From contig NZ_JARFVA010000001.1 in the NCBI RefSeq assembly GCF_029194005.1, positions 992,001 through 1,056,000 on the forward strand: 64,000 bases of DNA. Direction: 5' to 3'. Below, in pieces: positions 21,803 through 30,854 of the stretch; within the stretch, counting starts at the first letter, position 1, and each line of letters starts with the position of its first letter. The stretch is from Flagellimonas okinawensis. GTDB lineage: Bacteria; Bacteroidota; Bacteroidia; Flavobacteriales; Flavobacteriaceae. The notes under the pieces are model-generated. The model was not told the origin of the DNA, ran no database searches, and worked only from the letters and a program-made list of their open reading frames with translations. A program made the translations under genes and the position numbers.

Positions 21803-24603
21803 CAAAATTTAAAATTATAGGTTATAGAAGGGATAGGAACTCCAAAAATGGAGCTCTGCAATGCTTTTACTTCACCATCCTCTGTTACAAAAAAGACAGA
21901 ATACGGGTTGTTCCTGCCCAGAACATTATACACCTGAATAGTAATAAAACTATGTGCCAATTTATTCTTCTTGTGGTTACCCTCGATGTTGATGCCCAGG
22001 TCCAATCGATAATAATCGGGTATTCTAAACTTGTTCCTATCACTAAATGTGACGTAATCCGAATTATTGAACCTAAAGGTTCCCACAGGATAGGTAATGG
22101 GCCTTCCCGTTTGATAAACAAAGTTCATGGAAACACTGTACCGTTTCGTAAACTTGTAATTTGCGATTACACTAAGATCGTGCGGCTTGTCAAAATTAGA
22201 TGGAAAAAATTCGCCATTGTTGATGCGCTCCTCACTGGTGTCTCCATCAAACTTATATTTTGATCTGGAATATGTGTAACTGAGCCACCCATTCAGATCT
22301 CCTCTGTTCTTTTTCAAAAGAAATTCAACACCATATGCTTTTCCCTCGCCTTGCAGTACCTCTGTCTCTACATTTTCATTGAGCAAAAGGTCGGCACCGG
22401 TCTTAAAATCGAGCACATCGTCCATTCTTTTGTAATATCCTTCCAAACTTAACTCGAACATGTTTTCCTTAAAATTCTTGAAGAAACCAAAGGTTGCCTG
22501 ATAGCCTTTTTGAGGTTTAATGTTCAGGTCTGACAATTTCCATGTATCTATTGGCGATACCGTGGTATTATTGGATAAGGTATGGATAAATTGATATGAG
22601 TTGTTAAAACTCGCCTTTACCGAAAAATCTGGGGTAAAAAGGTAACGAGCGGAAACCCTGGCCTCCGGCCCACCATATGTTTTTATAAACTCCCCACTCC
22701 CATAACTTAAGGTATCCTGTACCGTGGATTCACTTCGTGGTGCCCCTTCTTGATAGGAGTTTTGGGTCGCCTCTCCCATTGCTGCATAAAATGCATATCG
22801 TGCCCCAACATCTATCAGAAGTTTATCGGACACCTTAAATTCATCTCCTATGAACAATGCCCCTTCCAATGCTTGTTCCCGATCAATGGAAACGGGATCT
22901 ACATTGGAGTTTGGACCTTTGGGCTCCACATTACCAGGGTCAACCGAATAATATTTTGCGGACAGGCCATAATCCAATGTGTGTGCATCATTTAATCGAG
23001 TATTTAATTTATACCGTAATTCCGACTCATTTATAGTATAATCCAATTCGAAATTGCTGTTCCCTTCATCTTCATAATCAATTCCGAAATTATAGTTGCT
23101 ATTGCTAGCCGTAAGTACTCCAGTGCTTTTCTCACTAAGCTTATGTGCCCATCTTACGGACCCCAATCGGTTGCTGTAATTATAAAGGGAATCGGAAGTA
23201 ATGCTGAAATTATCTTTGCTGTAATATGCGGTACCTCTTATTTCACTGTTTTCGTTAAACCTGTGATGGTATTTGACAATGCCATCAAAAAAGGAAGCTT
23301 CGCTATTATTAAGGGATTCCTCGTCCAAAGCTTGTAAGATCCAGTCAGCATATGCGCCACGAGCACCCAAAATCAATGATGATTTATCTTCTTTTATCGG
23401 AATTTCAAGAGCGAGGTTACCCGTAACCGGGCCAATGGATCCCTCTCCCGATATTTTTTCCACATTTCCATTTTTGGTTTCGATATCCAATACGGATGAA
23501 AGTCGACCACCAAACTCAACGGGCGGAGCTCCTTTATATATATTTACTTTATCCGTTGTAAAAGGGTTCAACGCTTGAAAAATACCAAAGAAATGGGTGG
23601 GATTATAAATAACAGCATCGTCCAACAATACCAGGTTTTGGTCAGTTTTACCTCCCCTAACATTTAAACCTGTTGCACCTTCACCTGCAGAAGATATACC
23701 CGGCAGAGCTTTCGCTACTTCCAAAATATTCCGTTCCCCTAACACCAAAGGTATATCCTTGGATTCCTCGGAGCTTATCTCCTCGCTACCGGAAACGGCT
23801 TCTTCCACATTACTCACAGCATCCGCCTCTACTACAACTTCCTGCAACTGCTCCAAACTTTCCTGCAATAGTAGATTCAAGGTTCCATCATTGTACATAA
23901 TAACTTCCCTCTCCGAGTCACGGATTCCCATTGCGCTGGTGGTAATTACATTGTAGCCGGCAGGCAATTCCATAGTAAACTCCCCCTGCTCATTGGTGAC
24001 CGCCACACGACCACTGCCACGAGACCTAATGGCCAAATCTGGAATGGGGGAACCGGATTGGGCATTGATCACCCTACCGGTCAATTGATACGTTGGTCGT
24101 AAATTTTGTTCATCTGCCCTACCCACACGTGCTATAGGCAACTTTTGAGCGGTCTGGGACACCTCATCATTATAAAATGTAGGTGGTGGTATGTTATTCC
24201 GGTTTTCGGCAACTTGTGACATTATCACAGTATCCGAACGTTGGTAAAATGCCGGAGGAAGTTCGTCATAAACTACGGTGTTTTGTAGAAAGAACACCCG
24301 CCGTTCATCTTCCAAAACATAAAAGTTTAATGATGTATCCGATAAAATGCTTTCAAGAATATCGGTAATAGAGGCATTCGTGAAATTATCATTTATCTCT
24401 AAATCCTGAATCCAATCCTCGAGATAAAACAAAGAATAATTGGATTTATCCTCAAGTTCGTTGAGGAATTCTATGGTCGTTTTCGTATCACTTGAAATTG
24501 TGATAGGTTCGGTTTGTGAGAAAGTAAATTGTCCCCATAAAAACATGGTAAACAAACTTCCTATCTTTAAAAATAAAGAACGAGGTTTAAGAAAAAGTGT
24601 CAA
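21802..24603 (-). CDS. TonB-dependent receptor with STN and regulatory-like N-terminal domains
   Basis: 933-residue outer-membrane importer. In order: signal segment (SLFTMFLWGQFTFSQ); STN (secretin/TonB N-terminal) domain, about 33-108; carboxypeptidase-regulatory-like domain, about 172-250 (LTGRVINAQSGSPIPDLAIR); plug, about 285-385 (GLNVRGGKTDQNLVLLDDA, then NIYKGAPPVEFGG); 22-strand-type barrel ending in Phe (ITYNFKF). The start is TTG at 24603, because an in-frame stop lies two codons groups upstream and no ATG fits. First gene of the operon with three DUF4249 genes. An STN domain usually signals to a FecR/FecI pair, but none is encoded here. Substrate unknown. Confidence 0.93.
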   Translation of the reverse strand: MTLFLKPRSLFLKIGSLFTMFLWGQFTFSQTEPITISSDTKTTIEFLNELEDKSNYSLFYLEDWIQDLEINDNFTNASITDILESILSDTSLNFYVLEDERRVFFLQNTVVYDELPPAFYQRSDTVIMSQVAENRNNIPPPTFYNDEVSQTAQKLPIARVGRADEQNLRPTYQLTGRVINAQSGSPIPDLAIRSRGSGRVAVTNEQGEFTMELPAGYNVITTSAMGIRDSEREVIMYNDGTLNLLLQESLEQLQEVVVEADAVSNVEEAVSGSEEISSEESKDIPLVLGERNILEVAKALPGISSAGEGATGLNVRGGKTDQNLVLLDDAVIYNPTHFFGIFQALNPFTTDKVNIYKGAPPVEFGGRLSSVLDIETKNGNVEKISGEGSIGPVTGNLALEIPIKEDKSSLILGARGAYADWILQALDEESLNNSEASFFDGIVKYHHRFNENSEIRGTAYYSKDNFSITSDSLYNYSNRLGSVRWAHKLSEKSTGVLTASNSNYNFGIDYEDEGNSNFELDYTINESELRYKLNTRLNDAHTLDYGLSAKYYSVDPGNVEPKGPNSNVDPVSIDREQALEGALFIGDEFKVSDKLLIDVGARYAFYAAMGEATQNSYQEGAPRSESTVQDTLSYGSGEFIKTYGGPEARVSARYLFTPDFSVKASFNNSYQFIHTLSNNTTVSPIDTWKLSDLNIKPQKGYQATFGFFKNFKENMFELSLEGYYKRMDDVLDFKTGADLLLNENVETEVLQGEGKAYGVEFLLKKNRGDLNGWLSYTYSRSKYKFDGDTSEERINNGEFFPSNFDKPHDLSVIANYKFTKRYSVSMNFVYQTGRPITYPVGTFRFNNSDYVTFSDRNKFRIPDYYRLDLGINIEGNHKKNKLAHSFITIQVYNVLGRNNPYSVFFVTEDGEVKALQSSIFGVPIPSITYNFKF

Positions 24604-24778
24604 TGGTTTGTTGAATTAGCGTACATCAATTTAATAAAAAATCAATAGGATGCTTAAATTAGCGTATTAAATCTGCATTATTTATTGAGATAATGGGAAA
24701 TCTTTAAATTTTCATCAAACCAAATAACAGATTTTTAATTGAATTGCCTTAGATTGAAAAACCAACTAAACCAATTAT

Positions 24779-26386
24779 ATGAAAATGCTAAAAACCAAAA
24801 CTTTACTACTGGCTTTTTTACTTATTGGACTTTATTCCAATGCCCAAATTGAAAAAGCACCACCAAGGGCCGAAGGAGAAGGTCCGTGGTCCCAATTGAT
24901 CATACGAGGTGTCACCGTTATCGATGGGACCCTATCACCTCCCATTGGTCCGGTAGATATTGTTGTGGAAAACAACAGAATTGTTTCCGTTGAAGTAGTG
25001 GGCTTTCCGGGTATGGACATTAACCCCAACAGAAGACCTCAATTAAAGCCAGGTGGAAAAGAACTGAATGCCGAAGGCATGTATCTGCTTCCCGGATTTG
25101 TGGACACACATGCCCACATTGGCGGAGTTCCCCAAGGAACACCTGCAGAATACGTGTACAAACTTTGGATGGGACATGGTATTACAACCATTTGTGACCC
25201 CGGTTCCGGTAACGGAATAGATTGGGTATTGGACCAGAAAGAAAAAAGTAACAAGAACGAAATTACAGCTCCCAGAATTCAGGCATACACATGGTTCGGA
25301 AGCAACTTGAACGGTGAAAGAGGACGAGGTGACATTACCACACCCGAAGCTGCTCGCGAATGGGTACGGGCAAATGCTAAAAAAGGCGCGGATGGCATAA
25401 AGTTCGGAGGTGGATTGCCAGAAGTAATGACGGCTGCTCTGGACGAAAACAAAAAACTAGGGCTTCGGTCCAAGACGCATCACGCGCAATTATATGTGGG
25501 TAGGTGGAACGTACTGAACAGTGCCAGAGCCGGGTTGACTTCCATGGAACACTGGTATGGACTCCCAGAAGCCATGTTCGAGGATAGGACGGTACAAGAT
25601 TATTCTTTGGATTACAACTACCAAAACGAACAAGACCGCTTTGGCGAGGCTGGACAACTTTGGAAACAAGCGGCGAAACCTTTCTCCAAAAAGTGGAACG
25701 AAGTTATGGATGAATTGATTTCCTTGGACTTCTCCCTTTCCCCAACCATGGTTATTTACGAAGCAAATAGAGATTTGCAAAGGGCCAGACGAGCAGAATG
25801 GCACGAGGAGTATACATTGCCTTCGCTTTGGGAGTTTTATGCCCCAAGTAGGCAATCCCATGGTTCCTACTGGCATTACTGGGGTACCGAACAAGAAATT
25901 GATTGGAAAGAGAATTATAAACTTTGGATGACCTTTTTGAACGAATATAAAAACAGGGGCGGAAGGGTTACTATTGGCACCGATGCAGGGTTCATCTATC
26001 AGTTGTACGGATTTGCATACCCTCGGGAACTTGAGCTAATGAGAGAAGCAGGATTCCATCCATTGGAAGTGATCAAAGCGGCCACATTGAACGGAGCTGA
26101 AGCGCTTGGACTCGATGATGAAATTGGCACCATTAAAGTAGGCAAATTGGCCGATTTTGTAATTACGGAAGAAAATCCATTGGAAAACTTCAAATCCTTG
26201 TATGGTACAGGAGCCATTCAATTACAGGAAGACAACACAATTGAACGTGTAGGAGGTGTAAAATACACGATCAAAGATGGTATTGTTTACGATGCAAAAA
26301 AGTTACTGGAAGATGTAAAAGCCATTGTTGAAAAGGCCAAGTCAGCATCGAACTATGAAATTGTTCAACCTGGAATGAAACCTTGA
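24779..26386 (+). CDS. exported amidohydrolase (metal-dependent, imidazolonepropionase-like)
   Basis: 535 residues with signal peptide KTLLLAFLLIGLYSNAQ. The amidohydrolase-superfamily TIM barrel is seen from LPGFVDTHAHIGG (metal His111 and His113), through the probable bridging Lys in GADGIKFGGG, the His motifs in KTHHAQLYVG and SMEHWYGLPEA, to the metal Asp in VTIGTDAGFIY. The C-terminal beta part (GTIKVGKLADFVITEENPLE) is also typical. Secreted members of this family act on peptides or cyclic amides; the substrate is not predictable. It is divergent from the TonB-receptor operon. Confidence 0.88.
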   Translation: MKMLKTKTLLLAFLLIGLYSNAQIEKAPPRAEGEGPWSQLIIRGVTVIDGTLSPPIGPVDIVVENNRIVSVEVVGFPGMDINPNRRPQLKPGGKELNAEGMYLLPGFVDTHAHIGGVPQGTPAEYVYKLWMGHGITTICDPGSGNGIDWVLDQKEKSNKNEITAPRIQAYTWFGSNLNGERGRGDITTPEAAREWVRANAKKGADGIKFGGGLPEVMTAALDENKKLGLRSKTHHAQLYVGRWNVLNSARAGLTSMEHWYGLPEAMFEDRTVQDYSLDYNYQNEQDRFGEAGQLWKQAAKPFSKKWNEVMDELISLDFSLSPTMVIYEANRDLQRARRAEWHEEYTLPSLWEFYAPSRQSHGSYWHYWGTEQEIDWKENYKLWMTFLNEYKNRGGRVTIGTDAGFIYQLYGFAYPRELELMREAGFHPLEVIKAATLNGAEALGLDDEIGTIKVGKLADFVITEENPLENFKSLYGTGAIQLQEDNTIERVGGVKYTIKDGIVYDAKKLLEDVKAIVEKAKSASNYEIVQPGMKP

Positions 26387-26413
26387 TCATCACTGATCAG
26401 ATAAAACAATATT

Positions 26414-26447
26414 AAAAAAGGCGGCAATTGAATTTGTCGCCTTTTTT
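26414..26447. terminator. bidirectional terminator between convergent genes
   Basis: AAAAAAGGCGGCAA pairs with TTTGTCGCCTTTTTT (one G-U) around a 5-6-nt loop; A and T runs flank both sides, serving the amidohydrolase (plus) and the 203-residue gene (minus). Confidence 0.9.
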
Positions 26448-26449
26448 AA

Positions 26450-27061
26450 TCAATCTTTATTTTCTAGGGAATCCAAGGTTTGTTTGGTATTTAGCAATTC
26501 CCTTTGCAACTTCTCATTCTCTAAAATATATTGTTCACGTAACTGCTCTATTCTCCGTTCAAACTCATCCGCAGGAACATAATCTGGTTCCAACAGTGTT
26601 TCTTTAAATATGCTAATCAGGGTAAACAGGAAACTTATGGCTACTGCAGCAATAAGACCAATGAGCAACGTTTTTTCCTTTTTTAAGGTTGGCGTTGTCG
26701 TTTTTTTAAGGAGCTTCTTTTCTTCTTTGGTGAGTTTTGGCCCAGTGGATAACTGACTCAAAAACACATCCCATTTCTCCTCTTCCTTTACATAAAGATT
26801 CATAAATCCGCCATCTTCCAAAAAATCCTCGGTACTTGGTGTGGATGCCAACATAAATATATCCATACCATTGCCTCCCATTACATCCAATAGGTTTGGG
26901 TCGTATTCTTTAATTTCCATGATCAATTTTTGGACGTACTCCAAACTATAGTTTGGCCTTAAAAACTCATCATAAAGGGTTTGGATTTGAAAGTAATCAC
27001 TTCTTTCCAATGCATACTCCAGAAAACGATCCTTTAGTTCAGCCTTAAAAAATTCGCTCAT
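26450..27061 (-). CDS. single-pass membrane protein with C-terminal coiled coil, unknown
   Basis: 203 residues. The N-terminal 110 residues are soluble, acidic and helical (FFKAELKDRFLEYALERSDY, VQKLIMEIKEYDPNLLDV); a basic linker precedes one transmembrane helix (about 131-150, LIGLIAAVAISFLFTLISIF). The C-terminus is a coiled coil (ADEFERRIEQLREQYILENE). No signal peptide, so the N-terminus is cytoplasmic and the coil extracytoplasmic. Not a family I can name. It is transcribed toward the amidohydrolase terminator and separated from clpS by 150 bp. Confidence 0.7.
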   Translation of the reverse strand: MSEFFKAELKDRFLEYALERSDYFQIQTLYDEFLRPNYSLEYVQKLIMEIKEYDPNLLDVMGGNGMDIFMLASTPSTEDFLEDGGFMNLYVKEEEKWDVFLSQLSTGPKLTKEEKKLLKKTTTPTLKKEKTLLIGLIAAVAISFLFTLISIFKETLLEPDYVPADEFERRIEQLREQYILENEKLQRELLNTKQTLDSLENKD

Positions 27062-27211
27062 TTTTCCGAATGGGTGGTTAAGCGGGTTGGTTTTTTTTTT
27101 GGCTAAGTTTAAAGAGTTGGGGTTAAATGGGCTAGGAATTCAAGGTTAAGAAATCATGAAAGTATATTTAGAAGTATTCTTATAAATGAACAACGAATTG
27201 AAATTATTGCA

Positions 27212-27487
27212 CTACACAATCTCGGCACTAAGGCCAGCCTGTAATAGTTTGCTACATTTTGGTTTAAGAAAAGAGTATTCACCGGTCTTTACAGTGCATT
27301 TACCATTGTAATGTACGATCAGAGAACATTGTTCTGCTTGTTCGGGGGTATGATCACAAACATTGATCAAGGTTTCTATTACATGATCAAAGGTATTTAC
27401 ATCATCATTAAAAAGAACTATTTCGTGCTCCTTTATGGTTTCTTCTTCCACAAGAACATCTTCCAACTCTTTTTCTCTCGTACCCAT
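27212..27487 (-). CDS. clpS: ATP-dependent Clp protease adaptor ClpS
   Basis: 91 residues. ClpS delivers N-degron substrates to ClpAP/ClpCP. The substrate-binding core is visible: EIVLFNDDVNTFDHVIETLI, with the conserved Asn-Asp-Asp and Thr-Phe, then EQAEQCSLIVHYNGKCTVKT with the usual His-x-x-Gly-Lys near the Cys-rich helix. Last gene of the DUF1599-DoxX-tpiA-prmA-clpS operon, 22 bp behind prmA, an order I know from flavobacterial genomes. Confidence 0.95.
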   Translation of the reverse strand: MGTREKELEDVLVEEETIKEHEIVLFNDDVNTFDHVIETLINVCDHTPEQAEQCSLIVHYNGKCTVKTGEYSFLKPKCSKLLQAGLSAEIV

Positions 27488-27509
27488 AACTCACGGATTT
27501 TACTTCTTT

Positions 27510-28343
27510 CTAATTTACATATTTTGCTGCAACCCAGTTATTCTTGTCCAGATTTTTTTCAAATTCCAAACCGTAGGCTGCACATTTTGAAGAAATTGCA
27601 TCTAAATCCTCTAAATAAAAGCCACTTAAAAAAAGTGTTCCTCCCTTTTTAAGGCAATCGACATAAACGGGGATGTCCTCCAAAAGGATATTTCGGTTGA
27701 TATTGGCCAAGATTACATCAAACTTTTTGCCATCCAGCAAACTACTATCACCCTGAAATGCCTTGATATCTGGACAGTTGTTGCGCTCCACATTTTCCTC
27801 GGTATTCAAAAAGCACCATTCATCAATATCAATGGCCTCGGTATACCCAGCTCCTCGCTTTTTGGCCAATATGGCCAGCACACCGGTACCACAGCCCATA
27901 TCCAATACTGACTTACCCTGAAAATCATTGTCCAATATATGTTGTAGCATCATATGGGTGGTTTCGTGATGACCCGTACCAAAACTCATTTTAGGTTCGA
28001 TAATAATGTCATATTCCACTTCAATGGCTTCATGAAATGGTGCACGAACCATACACCTGTCCCCTACTATTATGGGATGAAAATTTTTCTCCCATTCGGC
28101 ATTCCAGTTTTGCTGTTCAATTTCCTTACTGGTCCAGCTAATTTTAAAATTGGGATTTTGGAATACAAAGAGATTATCCAATATATCCTCTCGCCACTCA
28201 GATTTTAGGATATAAGCCAAAAGTCCTGTTTCATTTTCCACAAAACTTTCGAAACCCATTTCCCCCAACTCCGCAATCAAAATATCGGTTGCGGGTTGGA
28301 GTGGGTTTATTTTAAAATCGTATTCGAGATAAACCAAGGACAT
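27510..28343 (-). CDS. prmA: ribosomal protein L11 methyltransferase
   Basis: 277 residues. SAM-dependent enzyme that trimethylates ribosomal protein L11. The N-terminal substrate-recognition domain (about 1-100) is followed by the Rossmann-type methyltransferase: the PrmA-specific PKMSFGTGHHETT, SAM-binding VLDMGCGTGVLAILAKKRG, and the NxxL/xP-like active-site strand DVILANINRNIL. It is 3 bp downstream of tpiA and 22 bp upstream of clpS on the same strand. Confidence 0.95.
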   Translation of the reverse strand: MSLVYLEYDFKINPLQPATDILIAELGEMGFESFVENETGLLAYILKSEWREDILDNLFVFQNPNFKISWTSKEIEQQNWNAEWEKNFHPIIVGDRCMVRAPFHEAIEVEYDIIIEPKMSFGTGHHETTHMMLQHILDNDFQGKSVLDMGCGTGVLAILAKKRGAGYTEAIDIDEWCFLNTEENVERNNCPDIKAFQGDSSLLDGKKFDVILANINRNILLEDIPVYVDCLKKGGTLFLSGFYLEDLDAISSKCAAYGLEFEKNLDKNNWVAAKYVN

Positions 28344-28346
28344 TGA

Positions 28347-29096
28347 TTATATCGCCTTGATGATATCTGTAAAATCTTTTGCAACCAAAGAGGCACCACC
28401 TATTAAACCACCGTCAACATCGGGTTTTGAGAAAATTTCGGCGGCATTTGCTGGTTTTACGCTTCCTCCATAAAGTATGGAAACATCTTCTGCAATGGAC
28501 GCATTGAATCCATCTGCAATGGTTTTTCTGATAAACGCGTGCATTTCCTGAGCTTGCTCTGGACTTGCCGTTTCGCCAGTACCAATAGCCCAAACAGGCT
28601 CATAGGCAAGAACGATTTTGCTCCAAGCACTTGCATCAAGATCAAATAGGGCATTTTTCAATTGGCTTTCCACCACGGAAAAATGTTTATCCGATTTTCT
28701 ATCTTCCAATTCTTCACCAAAACAAAAAATAACCTTCAAACCTTTCTCGATGGCCGTTTTCATTTTTTTAGCTAATAGTTCATCGTTCTCCCCAAAGTAC
28801 GCACGTCTTTCCGAGTGTCCAAGGATTACAACGTCCACACCTAAACTTAGCAACATATCGGCAGAAATCTCACCTGTGTAGGCTCCGCTTTCGGCAAAAT
28901 GCATGTTCTGTGCAGCTACTTGTATTTTAGAATCTTGCAACGCTTGCTTGGCCGCCTGGAGGTTTACAAAGGTCGGCGCCACAATGACATCGGCATCGGT
29001 ATCGGGTAGTTTGGCAGAGAGTTCGGCCAACAATTCCTCAGTTTCCTGTAGGTTTTTGTTCATCTTCCAGTTTCCTGCAACAATCTTAGTTCTCAT
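28347..29096 (-). CDS. tpiA: triosephosphate isomerase
   Basis: 249 residues. Glycolytic enzyme interconverting dihydroxyacetone phosphate and glyceraldehyde 3-phosphate. The N-terminal VAGNWKMNK contains the catalytic Asn and Lys; the electrophile His is in VVILGHSERRAYFGE, the catalytic base Glu in VLAYEPVWAIGTG, and phosphate-binding motifs are YGGSVKPANA and GGLIGGASL. Middle of the conserved five-gene operon. Confidence 0.97.
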   Translation of the reverse strand: MRTKIVAGNWKMNKNLQETEELLAELSAKLPDTDADVIVAPTFVNLQAAKQALQDSKIQVAAQNMHFAESGAYTGEISADMLLSLGVDVVILGHSERRAYFGENDELLAKKMKTAIEKGLKVIFCFGEELEDRKSDKHFSVVESQLKNALFDLDASAWSKIVLAYEPVWAIGTGETASPEQAQEMHAFIRKTIADGFNASIAEDVSILYGGSVKPANAAEIFSKPDVDGGLIGGASLVAKDFTDIIKAI

Positions 29097-29125
29097 GTTA
29101 TTTGGATTTTTCTTTAGTGTTATGA

Positions 29126-30220
29126 TTAGAAAGTAAGTTCGTCAAAATCGTTGTAATGGACCTTTTGCTGAATGGTTCCTTTACTGAGTACTAAAATAGC
29201 CGGATTGGAACGCACAATAGTCTTCAAAGTTGTTTCATCTGTAAAATAGAACTCAAAATCCAGTCCGTAAGTGTCTATTATCTTATTCGCCATATCACTG
29301 CTCGAAGCTGACATCCCAATGACTTTGTAACCCTTTTGTTTTGCCTTGGCAGTTACTTCGGCGACTCCCTCAAAAGCTTCAAGGTTACTTTTAGCCATAT
29401 CGTAGGCGATCACCATTACCAATTTATCCTCTTCCAGCAATTCCGCCGCATAATCCTGTCCTTCTTGCTCAATGGTAAAATCGTGTATGGGCGGTTCGTA
29501 ACCCGCTTGTATCTGAGTAGTTTCCACATCGATAAACTCCCCATCCACCGAAGGATAGTCCCCTTCGGTGACATATATTTTTTCTTGGCCATCTACCTTA
29601 AAACGCCAGGCATATTCGTAAACAGGCTTCGGGGCATCTTCGGGAACCGACATTCCCTCTTGAATGTTAGCACCAATTTTATAGGGTCTAAAATCTACCG
29701 ATGGTAAATGGGCCAATACGTGATTTGCAAACAAAGCACAAGCTACCAATGATACGCCACCTATAATCCAATTGGTCTTTGAATTAAACAAGGGTGTAAT
29801 ATATTTTCTACCGAAAAACAGTATCAAAATAAAAACAAGGAGAATAACATCTTTGGTAAAGGATTCCCATGGTGTCAGTTTCACTGCATCCCCAAAGCAC
29901 CCACAGTCGGTCACTTTATTGAAATATGCAGAATAAAAAGTCAAAAAGGTAAAGAACACAATCATGAGCAAAAGGCTCCAAACCGTGAATTTGGGTTTAA
30001 ATCCAATCAAAAGTAAAACTCCCAAAATCACCTCAACAATGACCACAAAAATGGAGATGGCCAATGCCAAAGGGGTTAAAAATGGTAGGTCCAATACACC
30101 TGGGCTAAAATATTCTTCCAGTTTAAAGGAAAAGCCCATGGGATCGTTCAATTTTATAAGTCCACTTATAATGAACAACACTCCTACTATAATTCTTGAT
30201 ATCCAGACCAAATATTTCAT
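29126..30220 (-). CDS. DoxX/BT_3928-like membrane protein with redoxin-like C-terminus
   Basis: 364 residues. Four to five transmembrane helices lie in the first 195 residues, with the DoxX/MauE-like start (WISRIIVGVLFIISGLIKLN) and the segment NKVTDCGCFGDAVKLTPWE, a paired-Cys motif typical of the family. From about residue 255 a thioredoxin-like fold follows (KLVMVIAYDMAKSN, then KQKGYKVIGMSASSSDMAN), without a CxxC active site. The start overlaps the DUF1599 stop (ATGA). NCBI names this family after BT_3928; it is thought to be a thiol-related membrane protein, but no function is proven. Confidence 0.85.
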   Translation of the reverse strand: MKYLVWISRIIVGVLFIISGLIKLNDPMGFSFKLEEYFSPGVLDLPFLTPLALAISIFVVIVEVILGVLLLIGFKPKFTVWSLLLMIVFFTFLTFYSAYFNKVTDCGCFGDAVKLTPWESFTKDVILLVFILILFFGRKYITPLFNSKTNWIIGGVSLVACALFANHVLAHLPSVDFRPYKIGANIQEGMSVPEDAPKPVYEYAWRFKVDGQEKIYVTEGDYPSVDGEFIDVETTQIQAGYEPPIHDFTIEQEGQDYAAELLEEDKLVMVIAYDMAKSNLEAFEGVAEVTAKAKQKGYKVIGMSASSSDMANKIIDTYGLDFEFYFTDETTLKTIVRSNPAILVLSKGTIQQKVHYNDFDELTF

Positions 30221-30759
30221 TCTTCTTCTTTTAAATGAATCAATGCAAAAACAGCATAATTAACCATATCCTGATAGTTGGCATCCACACCTTCACTCAC
30301 CAAAGTTGTCCCCTGGTTGTTCTCTATCTGTTTTACGCGCAACAACTTTTGCAAAATCAAATCCGTGAGCGAACTTACCCGCATATCCCGCCAAGCTTCC
30401 CCATAATCATGGTTTTTGTCCTCCATCAACTTTTTCGTGATAGCCACTTGCTCATCATAAAGTGCGATTGCTTCTTCAGCCGTTAGGTCCGGTTGCTCCA
30501 CTACTCCTTTCTTTATCTGAATCAAAGCCATAATAGAGTAGTTTATGATTCCGATGAACTCGGAACGCTCACCTTCATCAACCTTTCTAACTTCATTTTG
30601 CTGAAGGCCACGAATGCGTTGGGCCTTGATAAAAATCTGGTCAGTTAACGACGGTAACCTAAGGATTCGCCAAGCAGTGCCATAATCCTTGGCTTTTTTT
30701 GAAAACAATTCACGACAGGTTTGTATCACCTCATCGTATTGTTGGGAAGTCTGCTGCAT
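30217..30759 (-). CDS. DUF1599 protein
   Basis: 180 residues made of two related helical halves: QTCRELFSKKAKDYGTAWRI with LTDQIFIKAQRIRGLQ in the first, and AITKKLMEDKNHDYGEAWRD with LTDLILQKLLRVKQIE in the second. The repeated KxxDYGxAWR and the Glu/Asp-rich helices recall the all-alpha NTP pyrophosphatase (MazG-like) fold, so nucleotide house-cleaning is possible. First gene of the operon with the DoxX-like gene, tpiA, prmA and clpS, and divergent from folP. Confidence 0.88.
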   Translation of the reverse strand: MQQTSQQYDEVIQTCRELFSKKAKDYGTAWRILRLPSLTDQIFIKAQRIRGLQQNEVRKVDEGERSEFIGIINYSIMALIQIKKGVVEQPDLTAEEAIALYDEQVAITKKLMEDKNHDYGEAWRDMRVSSLTDLILQKLLRVKQIENNQGTTLVSEGVDANYQDMVNYAVFALIHLKEEE

Positions 30760-30854
30760 GTATTGTTGCTAATTTGCGTAAATTTCGTCCAACTTATCTG
30801 TGCTCAGAAGCACTTTGCCAAAGATAATGAAACCCAACAAAGCAGATATTTTTT

